From Micromonospora terminaliae (GTDB lineage Bacteria > Actinomycetota > Actinomycetes > Mycobacteriales > Micromonosporaceae): 64,000 nt of DNA. The stretch lies in the NCBI RefSeq assembly GCF_009671205.1, contig NZ_CP045309.1, forward strand, positions 5,281,001 through 5,345,000, written 5' to 3'. Both the position numbers and the translations under genes were made by a program. The notes under the pieces were generated by a model, which worked only from the letters and a program-made list of their open reading frames with translations, was not told the DNA's origin and ran no database searches. Below are positions 1-7,168 of the stretch, piece by piece (the first letter of the stretch is position 1; each line of letters begins with the position of its first letter).

Positions 1-2
1 GG

Positions 3-887
3 GGGAAGGTCATTCCGGGCAGTGAGTGGGTCGAGTACACGCACCGAACCGGCAACACCCATCTGCCGGAGTTCGTGATGAAGTTCTTCGACGCCGTCAA
101 ATCCGCGTACGGGATCGCCCCGCCCAACCTGACCTACCGAATCAAGGATCTCAACGCGCACAACGGCGCCTACACGACCGCCAATCCGGCCACCAACGGC
201 ATCCTCCCCGGCCGGGCGTACGCGACCGCCGGGAAGGCGCCGTCTCTGGTCGACTCGGCCGGAAACCCCACGCAGACCAATGCCACCTGCGTTGCCGCGC
301 TACAGGTGTCCGGCGGATCGATCGGCTACCGGCCGATGCTGGGCGAGGACGGCCCGGACTCGGCGATGTCGGCCTACGTGAACCGGCTCGGTGACAGCGG
401 CGCGGTGCCGGACAAGGTACGCGATCTGGCCGAGGAGATCCGCGAGCTGTTCTTCGACAACGGGCTCCCCGGAATCGACGGCAGCGCTTTCACCCAGGCC
501 GCGCCAATCTGGCAGGAGCTCAATTTCAAGGCCTGCTCGGATGGCACTGTCAAGCAGAACAACCGGCCAATCCTGCGGGGCAGCTGGATGCCCGACCAAT
601 ACCTCTACCACAATGGCATTGCAATGACCCAAACCGGAGCATCGACCACGAGCAAGGGCCCGCTGTGGACGGGGAACTTCAAGAACTTCAGCCAAACCCC
701 GGACCCGAACCAGACCTATCCCCTCTGGCCCAACGCCTACGGAGTGTGCGACGCGGCGACGGACCGGTCGGGCAATCCCTGGGACATGTCTCCGCTACCC
801 ACTCCGGAGGATCCCGGAATCAATCCAGCCACTGCGCACTTCTGCGTCGACAAGAACCTCGCCCGCGACCCTTCACACAGTAACTGA
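3..887 (+). CDS. Unrecognised protein, C-terminal part (5' end outside window)
   Basis: The reading frame is open from the first bases of the window to the TGA at 885-887, so this is the last ~294 residues of a longer protein whose start is outside the window; the in-frame GTG at 75 is probably not the start. The visible part is rich in Asn, Thr, Pro and Gly, has only three cysteines and no membrane segment, which would fit an exported or structural protein, but I recognise no family. GC is clearly lower than in the core genes to the right and codon use is less biased (for example aat, ttt, gca codons), which suggests an accessory or transferred gene. A hairpin follows 10 bp after the stop. 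Confidence 0.7.
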   Translation, partial: GKVIPGSEWVEYTHRTGNTHLPEFVMKFFDAVKSAYGIAPPNLTYRIKDLNAHNGAYTTANPATNGILPGRAYATAGKAPSLVDSAGNPTQTNATCVAALQVSGGSIGYRPMLGEDGPDSAMSAYVNRLGDSGAVPDKVRDLAEEIRELFFDNGLPGIDGSAFTQAAPIWQELNFKACSDGTVKQNNRPILRGSWMPDQYLYHNGIAMTQTGASTTSKGPLWTGNFKNFSQTPDPNQTYPLWPNAYGVCDAATDRSGNPWDMSPLPTPEDPGINPATAHFCVDKNLARDPSHSN

Positions 888-896
888 CATTGAAGC

Positions 897-918
897 GGGC
901 CAGCAGGAAGGCTGGCCC
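897..918 (+). terminator. Hairpin terminator after the left-edge gene
   Basis: An 8-bp perfect stem (gggccagc / gctggccc) with a 6-nt loop starts 10 bp after the stop of the left-edge gene. There is no clear T-run, as is usual for intrinsic terminators in high-GC actinomycetes. Confidence 0.55.
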
Positions 919-934
919 CTGGTAAAGTGATCGG

Positions 935-1192
935 ATGGCCGCGTTTGCGCTCGTCTGGTTCATTCTGGTGCCAATAGGAATCGCGTCGGTCGTAGTGGCA
1001 TCACTGCCACTACGACCGACGCGACTGCGTTTCGGCGTCCTGGCCGCGCACTTCCTGGCGTCGATCGCCCTGATCTTTTCCCTGGGCGAGCCACGCGCAC
1101 TTTGGGTGATCGTCTTCGGCACCGGCCTGGTGATCTCGGCCACCCGGATCGGGATTCTCCTGACCAACGCGGTCAGGAGAGAGGGCACCTGA
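935..1192 (+). CDS. Small hydrophobic membrane protein (85 aa)
   Basis: This short frame encodes about three hydrophobic segments (roughly residues 3-22, 33-50 and 55-75) with a basic C-terminus, which fits a small integral membrane protein; no family is recognised. ATG at 935 has only a weak ribosome-binding site (gtaaag). Composition is less GC-rich than the core genes and resembles the upstream gene. A perfect 20-bp inverted repeat lies inside the coding sequence (981-1024), which is unusual and raises the alternative that the region is a structured DNA/RNA element rather than a gene. Confidence 0.5.
   Translation: MAAFALVWFILVPIGIASVVVASLPLRPTRLRFGVLAAHFLASIALIFSLGEPRALWVIVFGTGLVISATRIGILLTNAVRREGT
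981..1024. repeat. Perfect 20-bp inverted repeat with 4-nt loop
   Basis: Bases 981-1000 are the exact reverse complement of 1005-1024, separated by tcac. Pairing stops at the next base on each side (a versus c). The stem lies inside the 85-aa frame, where such a long perfect match is not required by the protein sequence. Confidence 0.95.
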
Positions 1193-1215
1193 GGAGGGGG
1201 CAACGCCCTGGAGGT

Positions 1216-1671
1216 TCAGAGCCCGAGCTGGCGGCGTACCTCCGCGGCGACCCGGCCGCCCTCGGCCCGGCCCGCCACCGCGGCCTGGGCCGCCTTCATG
1301 GCCGGGCCCATCTGCGCCTTGCCGGTGAAGCCGCCCGCGGCGAGCGCCCCCGAGACCAGCTCGGCCAGCTCGTCGTCGGAGAGCTGCCTCGGCAGGTAGC
1401 GCTCCAGCACCTCACCCTCGGCGGTCTCCTTGCCGGCCTGCTCCGCGCGACCCGCGTCGGCGAAGGCGGTGGCCGCCTCGCGGCGCTTCTTCGCCTCCTT
1501 GGTCAGCACCGCGAGCACCTCGTCGTCGCTCAGCTCGCGCTTCTCCCGGCCGGCGACCTCGGCGTTGCCGACGGCCGCGAGGGCCATCCGCAGCGTGGAG
1601 GTGGTCAGCTCGTCGCGCGCCTTGAGGGCGGCGCGCATGTCGGCGGTGAGGCGGTCCTTCAGCGTGCTCAT
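1216..1671 (-). CDS. GatB/YqeY domain protein
   Basis: A 151-aa protein of the YqeY family, whose fold matches the tRNA-binding tail domain of the GatB amidotransferase subunit; its cellular role is not settled. The match rests on the N-terminal pattern (LKDRLTADMRAALKARD, then TLRMALAA), the charged middle (KEAKKRREAATAF) and the motif EGEVLERYLPRQLSDDEL, with a C-terminal Gly/Ala-rich helix ending in RRQLGL. Length is typical of the family. ATG at 1671 lies 25 bp from the divergent phosphoesterase start, so the two share a short promoter region. Confidence 0.88.
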   Translation of the reverse strand: MSTLKDRLTADMRAALKARDELTTSTLRMALAAVGNAEVAGREKRELSDDEVLAVLTKEAKKRREAATAFADAGRAEQAGKETAEGEVLERYLPRQLSDDELAELVSGALAAGGFTGKAQMGPAMKAAQAAVAGRAEGGRVAAEVRRQLGL

Positions 1672-1696
1672 GGACGGTCAAACTACCCTGAACGCC

Positions 1697-2590
1697 ATGC
1701 GAAAGCGCACACTATTCCGGCTCGCGGCCGGGACCGTCGCCGCCGGGGCGGCCACCCTGGCGTACGCGTCGCTCATCGAGCGCAACATGTTCACCCTGCG
1801 CCGGTACGACGTACCGGTGCTCCCGACCGACGCCGAGCCGCTGCGCGTACTGCACCTGTCGGACCTGCACATGATGCCCGACCAGCGGCGCAAGCAGGAC
1901 TGGGTGGCCTCGCTGGCCGCCCTCGACCCCGACCTGGTGGTGGTCACCGGGGACAACATGGCCCACCCGGACTCGGTGCCGGGCGTGCTGCGCGCCCTGC
2001 AACCGCTGCTCGACCTGCCGGGCGCCTTCGTCTTCGGCTCCAACGACTACACCGGGCCGGTCCTGAAGAACCCGTTCACCTACTTCCTGCCGGACCGGGA
2101 GTACACCGAGGGCGTGCCACTGCCGTACGAGGAGCTGCGCGACGTCTTCACCGGCGCCGGCTGGGTGGACCTCAACAACGCGCGGACCACCCTGAAGGCC
2201 GGGGGCCGGGAGATCGAGCTGGTCGGCGTGGACGACCCGCACATCGAGCGCGACGACTACGCGGCCGTGGCGGGGCCGGTCAGCACGGGCCCGGCGCTCT
2301 CCATCGCCCTGGCCCACTCCCCGGAGCCCGCCGTGCTGGACCGGATGGCCGCCGACGGCTTCGGGCTCCTGCTCGCCGGGCACACCCACGGCGGGCAGGT
2401 CTGCGTGCCCGGGTACGGCGCGCTGGTCACCAACTGCGGGTTGCCCCGGTCGATGGCGCGCGGGCTGCACCGCTGGCCCGGCTCCGACTCCTGGCTGCAC
2501 GTCTCGGCCGGCCTGGGCACCCACCCGACGGCGCCGGTGCGCTTCGCCTGCCCCCCGGAAGCAAGCGTCCTGACGCTGATCCCTCGCTGA
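1697..2590 (+). CDS. Metallophosphoesterase, membrane-anchored
   Basis: A 297-aa calcineurin-like phosphoesterase. It starts with a hydrophobic segment (about residues 7-24) that would anchor it in the membrane or act as a signal. Metal-binding motifs follow in order: D56-L-H58, G85-D-N87, an N116-D117 pair in the context GSND where most relatives have GNH(D/E), and AGHTHGGQ near the C-terminus. The layout resembles the YkuE/YaeI-type cell-envelope phosphoesterases, but the substrate cannot be told. It is transcribed divergently from the YqeY gene. The stop codon lies in the left arm of a hairpin (2589-2636). Confidence 0.85.
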   Translation: MRKRTLFRLAAGTVAAGAATLAYASLIERNMFTLRRYDVPVLPTDAEPLRVLHLSDLHMMPDQRRKQDWVASLAALDPDLVVVTGDNMAHPDSVPGVLRALQPLLDLPGAFVFGSNDYTGPVLKNPFTYFLPDREYTEGVPLPYEELRDVFTGAGWVDLNNARTTLKAGGREIELVGVDDPHIERDDYAAVAGPVSTGPALSIALAHSPEPAVLDRMAADGFGLLLAGHTHGGQVCVPGYGALVTNCGLPRSMARGLHRWPGSDSWLHVSAGLGTHPTAPVRFACPPEASVLTLIPR

Positions 2591-2636
2591 TCTTGGTACG
2601 AAGCGGCCCTCACCGGGGCCGGTGACCACCAAGATC
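2589..2636 (+). terminator. Hairpin after phosphoesterase gene
   Basis: A 9-bp perfect outer stem (gatcttggt / accaagatc) encloses a second 5-bp stem (ggccc / gggcc). The left arm begins inside the TGA stop codon. It is placed as a terminator for the phosphoesterase gene; it could also be a dispersed intergenic repeat. Confidence 0.5.
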
Positions 2637-2709
2637 CGCGGCGGGGTCGGCGCGGGGGATACCGAGTTTGACCGTCGGAGCGGGTGGGCTACTATTTGTC
2701 GGCACGCCT

Positions 2710-2786
<77 letters not shown>

Positions 2787-2801
2787 GAGGTAACAGCAGG
2801 T

Positions 2802-2827
2802 CAAGGCCCCTCCACGGAGGGGTCTTG
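2802..2827 (+). terminator. Terminator of tRNA-Pro
   Basis: A stem of about 11 bp (caaggcccctc / gaggggtcttg, one G-U pair) with a 4-nt loop starts 16 bp after the CCA end of tRNA-Pro and is followed by gattcg. Confidence 0.7.
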
Positions 2828-3025
2828 ATTCGTTCCGGCGGATGATCGTCCGGCCGAGGGCAGCCACCGATGCAGCGCCCCGCGATCCGGATCACAAGCA
2901 GCCCTTCGGCCCCGGTCTCAAAGAACCGCCGGTCCAGCCCTCAGATATTTCCTCGGTTCGGTGCAACCGTGGCGTCGCTCTGCTGCGTGAGTGGGAGGAG
3001 CAGCCTCCGAGGAGAGTGGGTCGGC

Positions 3026-3625
3026 GTGACAGAGGAGGACTACCAGGCGTTCTACGCATCGACCTTCGCCCGGTTGGTCGGTCAGGTGTATCTGCTGACC
3101 GGCGACTTCGCTGAGGCGCAGGACGCCGTTCAAGAGGCGTTTGTCCGAGCCTGGAGCAGACGTCGCCGGTTCGCCGACGGGGACGAGCCGGAGGCGTGGA
3201 TCAGAACAGTCGCCCGCCGGGTCGCGGTCAGCCGTTGGCGTTCCGCACGGTCCGGGTTGGCGGCCTGGCGACGGCGCGGGCCGGTCCAGCACGTGCCTGC
3301 GCCCGGCGTGGAGACTCCGCTGATCGTCGCGGCCCTGCAACGTCTGCCCGAGGAGCAGCGACGCGCCATCGTGCTGCACCACCTGTGCGATCGGTCGGTC
3401 GAGCAGGTCGCCGCGGAGATGGGCGTGCCATCCGGCACGGTCAAGGCCCGGCTGTCGCGCGGCCGGACGGCTCTGCGACAGATCCTCGACGAGGCGGACG
3501 CCTCGCATCAGTGGAGCCGAACGGGGTCCGGCTCCACACCCCACGCGGGCGAGCCGCGGTCCGGCACACCGGGCCGTTCCGACCGACCGGACGACATCAC
3601 GACCTTGGAGCGTCGTCATGCCTGA
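3026..3625 (+). CDS. SigE-family ECF RNA polymerase sigma factor
   Basis: A 199-aa extracytoplasmic-function sigma factor. Region 2 (about residues 5-75) has the pattern YQAFYASTFARLVGQVYLLTG, then AEAQDAVQEAFVRAW, which contacts core RNA polymerase and the -10 element. Region 4 (about 105-160) holds LPEEQRRAIVLHHL and the helix-turn-helix VEQVAAEMGVPSGTVKARLS for -35 binding. The start is taken as GTG 3026 because a purine-rich site (gaggaga) sits about 10 bp upstream and SigE-type proteins begin near this point; the frame is open further upstream. The stop overlaps the start of the next gene, so the two are probably translationally coupled. No classic zinc-binding anti-sigma gene follows. 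Confidence 0.88.
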   Translation: MTEEDYQAFYASTFARLVGQVYLLTGDFAEAQDAVQEAFVRAWSRRRRFADGDEPEAWIRTVARRVAVSRWRSARSGLAAWRRRGPVQHVPAPGVETPLIVAALQRLPEEQRRAIVLHHLCDRSVEQVAAEMGVPSGTVKARLSRGRTALRQILDEADASHQWSRTGSGSTPHAGEPRSGTPGRSDRPDDITTLERRHA

Positions 3626-4508
3626 ACGCCACAACGTCGACCGAGAGAGCCGCGGCCTCGACAGCCACCTGGAAGGTTCGCTGCCCGGCCTGGACACCAT
3701 GCTCCGGGACGCGGCCGGCGACGCGGCGCGCCGGGCGATCGTGCCGTCGTACGACCTGGTCCGGGGCACGGCGCGTGGCCGGCGTACCGCGCGGGTCGCG
3801 ACGGCCGGGGTGTTCGGGACAGTGCTTTTCCTGGTGATCGGGATGGCGGCGGTCACCGGCGCCGGGCCGGGCCGGCACGAGGACCGGCCGCCGGCCGCGT
3901 CGGCCACCACCCTCGACCCGTCGTTGCGTGGGTACTGGACAAGGATCCCGATCCTGACCTGGACGCCGGAGGCGAGCCGCGAGGCGTCCGAGGTGTCGTC
4001 CACGAACGAGTTCCTTACGGCGGTGTTTTCCGCGCTTGCCCCGGGGGATCACGACTATTCAAACCTCCCGGATCTGCGGAAGCTCTTTCCCGACGCTCCG
4101 ACCGGTGGCCCGGCCGTCGCCATCCATCAGTCGGTCACGAGAGCCGAACTGGAGCGCGCCGCCGCCAACCTGCGCAAGCTCGACGGCGTGCAGGACGCGC
4201 GGGTCGTCGAGGTGCGAGGCCTGTGGTTCACCGTGTCGGCCACCGCCCCCGCCGCCTCCGGCAGCGGGCTGCCCCCGGTCATCGACGTCACCGGGACCGG
4301 CGCCAAAGGCTCCGCGAGCGGGCAACGCCGGGACGCACAGAACCGTTGGGTGATCTGGGTACGCGCCACGTACTTCGGACCGGCCATCGACCGTGCCACC
4401 TTCGACCTGCTCCGCACCCGGACCGCCGAAGCCGTGCACGTCGATGTCTCGCAGGTGGTGGTCACGGCGGAATCGTCCGTCCGGAAGCCGAAGCCGACGA
4501 CGAGCTGA
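3618..4508 (+). CDS. Single-pass membrane protein coupled to the sigma factor
   Basis: A 296-aa protein whose ATG overlaps the last 8 bases of the sigma gene. It has an N-terminal cytoplasmic stretch (1 to ~58), one membrane helix (about 59-81, VATAGVFGTVLFLVIGMAAV) and an extracytoplasmic part of ~210 residues with two stretches that look like a paired alpha/beta fold. No HxxxCxxC anti-sigma motif is visible. By position it may control the sigma factor or sense an envelope signal; this is inference from the overlap only, and no named family is recognised. Confidence 0.75.
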   Translation: MPERHNVDRESRGLDSHLEGSLPGLDTMLRDAAGDAARRAIVPSYDLVRGTARGRRTARVATAGVFGTVLFLVIGMAAVTGAGPGRHEDRPPAASATTLDPSLRGYWTRIPILTWTPEASREASEVSSTNEFLTAVFSALAPGDHDYSNLPDLRKLFPDAPTGGPAVAIHQSVTRAELERAAANLRKLDGVQDARVVEVRGLWFTVSATAPAASGSGLPPVIDVTGTGAKGSASGQRRDAQNRWVIWVRATYFGPAIDRATFDLLRTRTAEAVHVDVSQVVVTAESSVRKPKPTTS

Positions 4509-4624
4509 CGCTGGCGTGGGCCGGGCCCACGAGGCGGCCGGCCCGGCCCCGTAGCTGGTCCGGTGACGGATCACAAGCGTCCCACCACGGGCAGTTGATC
4601 GTTCTTCCTGGCAAGGTTGATGGC

Positions 4625-5737
4625 ATGGCCGCCATGATCCGATCCCGCCTGACCGATTGGACCACCCTCGTACCCCTGATCGCGGTCGTCGTGCTCGCGG
4701 CCACCTGGAACCGGAAGCTGTCCGGCCCGCTGGTCTTCCTGGTGGCCGCGCTGCTCGCCGGCGCGGTGCTGGCGGCCGTGCACCACGCCGAGGTGGTGGC
4801 GCACAGGGTGGGCGAGCCGCTGGGGTCGCTGGTGCTCGCGGTGGCGGTCACCGTGATCGAGGTCGGTCTGATCGTCACGCTGATGATCAGCGGCGGCGAC
4901 AAGACACAGGCGCTGGCCCGGGACACCGTCTTCGCCGCCGTGATGATCACCTGCAACGGGATACTCGGCCTGTCCCTGCTGCTCGGCGCGCTGCGGCGGC
5001 GGGTGGCGGTGTTCAACCCGGAGGGCACCGGCGGGGCGCTGGCCACCGTGGCCACGCTCGCCACCCTCAGCCTGGTGGTGCCCACCTTCACCACGAGCCG
5101 GCCCGGCCCGGAGTTCTCCCCCGCGCAACTGGCCTTCGCGGCGGTCGCCTCGCTCGCCCTGTACGGCCTGTTCGTGATGGTGCAGACCGGCCGGCACCGC
5201 GACTACTTCCTGCCGGTGACGCAGGAGGGCAGCATCATTCCCGAGGACGCCGACGGTGACGGGCACGCCGACCCGCCGTCGACGCGTACCGCCCTGGCCA
5301 GCCTGGCGTTGCTGGTGGTGGCCCTGGTCGCGGTGGTCGGGGACGCGAAGAGCGTCTCCCCGGCGATCGAGGCGGGCGTCGAGGCGGCGAACCTGCCGCA
5401 GGCGTTCGTCGGCGTGGTCATCGCCCTGCTGGTGCTGCTGCCGGAGACCCTCGCCGCCGCCCGGGCGGCCCGCCGGGACCGGGTGCAGATCAGCCTCAAT
5501 CTGGCGCTCGGCTCGGCCATGGCCAGCATCGGCCTGACCATCCCGGCCATAGCGCTGGCCTCGATCTGGCTGGAGGGCCCGCTGCTGCTGGGCCTGGGCG
5601 GCACCCAGATGACGCTGCTGGCGCTGACCGCGGTGACCGGCGTGCTCACCGTGGTGCCGGGCCGGGCGACCGTGCTCCAGGGCGGGGTGCACCTGGTGCT
5701 GCTGGCCGCATTCGTCTTCCTCGCCGCCAGCCCCTGA
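4625..5737 (+). CDS. chaA: Calcium/cation:proton antiporter, ChaA-like
   Basis: A 370-aa integral membrane protein with about 11 hydrophobic segments. The two inverted halves typical of the Ca2+:cation antiporter superfamily are visible: an acidic motif in the first half (VAVTVIEVGLIVTLMISGG) and one in the second (VIALLVLLPETLAAARAA), joined by an acidic cytoplasmic loop (EDADGDGHADPP). Length and order match ChaA of enterobacteria, which exchanges Na+, K+ or Ca2+ for protons. The ATG at 4625 was chosen because hydrophobic sequence begins 14 residues later; the frame is open upstream but not protein-like. The gene stands alone. Confidence 0.82.
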   Translation: MAAMIRSRLTDWTTLVPLIAVVVLAATWNRKLSGPLVFLVAALLAGAVLAAVHHAEVVAHRVGEPLGSLVLAVAVTVIEVGLIVTLMISGGDKTQALARDTVFAAVMITCNGILGLSLLLGALRRRVAVFNPEGTGGALATVATLATLSLVVPTFTTSRPGPEFSPAQLAFAAVASLALYGLFVMVQTGRHRDYFLPVTQEGSIIPEDADGDGHADPPSTRTALASLALLVVALVAVVGDAKSVSPAIEAGVEAANLPQAFVGVVIALLVLLPETLAAARAARRDRVQISLNLALGSAMASIGLTIPAIALASIWLEGPLLLGLGGTQMTLLALTAVTGVLTVVPGRATVLQGGVHLVLLAAFVFLAASP

Positions 5738-5803
5738 CCGTCGGCCGGCCCGTGACCGTCGGCTCGCCCGTGACCGTCGGCCGGCCCGTGACCGTCGGCG
5801 AGG
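5735..5803. repeat. 18-bp tandem repeat, 3.8 copies
   Basis: The unit tgaccgtcggccggcccg occurs at 5735-5752, 5753-5770 (two changes) and 5771-5788, and a 15-bp partial copy ends at 5803. The first copy begins at the TGA of the antiporter gene, and the array fills the space up to the stop of the converging gene at 5810. Confidence 0.92.
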
Positions 5804-5809
5804 GAGCCG

Positions 5810-6283
5810 TCAGTCGTGCAGTTCGGTGCGGGCCACCTCGGCGAACGCCGCCGACAGGTGGTCGGACAGGGGCCGGCCGGTGGCCGCCATCAGATCGGCG
5901 ATGAGCAGCGGGGCGTGCCGGGCGATCGCGGCCGCATCCGGTGGCGCGTCGTCGTCGCCCGGGTCGTAGACGCCGAGCGCGCTCGCCAGCAGCACGAGCA
6001 GCACGTGCGGGTCGACGTCGGCCCGCCAGGCCGCGTTCGACCGGACGCACCGCTCCAGCACCTGGCGTACGTCGTCGCCGTCCAACCCGTCCGGGTGGCT
6101 CTCCTCCAGCAGCAACCGGACCACGCCGCCGAGCACCAGCCCGGCCCGGTCCGCGGAGGTGAGCCGTTCCACCGCCGGCCCGTACGCCGCACCGTCGCGC
6201 TCGGCGGCGGCGGTCACGGCCACCATGGCGGCATCGGCGATCTCCCGAGCGGCCGCGGGGAGGTGGCGCCAGGTCGTGGTCAC
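5810..6283 (-). CDS. Uncharacterised all-helical protein (157 aa)
   Basis: The protein is Ala/Leu/Asp-rich and predicted mainly helical. It resembles in general style the C-terminal ligand domain of TetR-type regulators, but no DNA-binding part is present and no family is recognised. A GTG start at 6283 gives a protein that begins VTTTWRHLPAAAREIAD; the frame is open to 6391 but the extra residues look non-coding. The stop lies 7 bp from an 18-bp tandem repeat array, and the gene converges with the antiporter gene. Confidence 0.6.
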   Translation of the reverse strand: MTTTWRHLPAAAREIADAAMVAVTAAAERDGAAYGPAVERLTSADRAGLVLGGVVRLLLEESHPDGLDGDDVRQVLERCVRSNAAWRADVDPHVLLVLLASALGVYDPGDDDAPPDAAAIARHAPLLIADLMAATGRPLSDHLSAAFAEVARTELHD

Positions 6284-6476
6284 CGGGCCAGCATGGCAGA
6301 CCGCACCGACAGGACGCCCGTCAGCCGCATCAGGATGTTTTGAGCTCGAATATCCGGGGCACCGAGATCCGCACTGTTGATCGAGCGGCACGCGGCGCCC
6401 GAGATGCCGGATGCGCTCGGTCGTACGTCATGACAGGACCGTGGCACGCGACGCGCGTACCGGAATGGAGCTGATC

Positions 6477-7166
6477 GTGAGCACACCGGAACTCACACCG
6501 TTGTCCCTCGACGAGTTGGCCGCAGAGGCGGCGACCGCGCTGCCCACGAAGGAGGTGATCTCCCTCCTCGACCTCAACGTGGACCTCGACCTCGGGCTGG
6601 ATCTCGCGGCGCCGATCGACCTCGCGGTGGCCGCCAACGCCAACGTCGCCGCCCCGATCGACGCCGCTGTGGGCGCCAACATCCTCTCCACGGGCTCGAC
6701 CGCGGCCGCCCTGTCCGACCAGGGCGTCCTCATCGACCAGACCATCTCCGGCCACGCGATCGCCACCGCTCCCCAGGACAGCGCGATCGACCAGTCCAAC
6801 GACGTGATCGACGACGGCACGACCGACCCGGGCACCGCGGACCCGGGCACCACCGACCCCGGCACCGGTGGCACGACCGACGGAGACGTCACCGTCCCGA
6901 CCGACCCGGCGTCGATGCTCGACGGCGACCTGCTGAACGTCGACGTCAACGTGGCCCTCGACGCCGACCTCGCCGCGCCGGTCGCCGGCGCGGTCGCCGC
7001 CAACGCCAACGTCGCGGCGCCGATCGACGCCGCCGTCTCCGCGAACGTCGCGTCGGTGGACTCCAGCGCCACCGCCATCTCCCAGCAGGACGCGATCATC
7101 ACCCAGCACCTCGACGACGTGACGGCGCGCGCCACGGCCGACCAGCAGGCCGAGATCACCCAGTAG
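6477..7166 (+). CDS. Cys-free two-repeat acidic protein, putative partner or substrate of the adjacent M50 protease
   Basis: A 229-aa protein with no cysteine, no signal peptide and no membrane helix. Residues 1-30 form a leader-like helix (ELTPLSLDELAAEAATALPT). Two related modules follow, about residues 31-90 and 152-210. Both contain VAANANVAAPIDAAV followed by AN, then Ser/Thr/Ala-rich stretches and a Gln-rich end (SDQGVLIDQ and SQQDAIITQ). A linker (115-132) is made of DPGT units. GTG 6477 is chosen because GGAG lies 6 bp upstream; ATG 6465 and 6411 are alternatives. The stop is 2 bp before the start of the M50 metalloprotease gene, so the two form one unit. I do not recognise a named family. 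The modular layout and the coupling suggest a substrate or exported partner of the protease. Confidence 0.8.
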   Translation: MSTPELTPLSLDELAAEAATALPTKEVISLLDLNVDLDLGLDLAAPIDLAVAANANVAAPIDAAVGANILSTGSTAAALSDQGVLIDQTISGHAIATAPQDSAIDQSNDVIDDGTTDPGTADPGTTDPGTGGTTDGDVTVPTDPASMLDGDLLNVDVNVALDADLAAPVAGAVAANANVAAPIDAAVSANVASVDSSATAISQQDAIITQHLDDVTARATADQQAEITQ

Positions 7167-7168
7167 CG

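Noticed and set aside
2870..3025. Upstream extension of the sigma factor from 2870
   Set aside because: The added residues are not sigma-like and there is a good site for GTG 3026.
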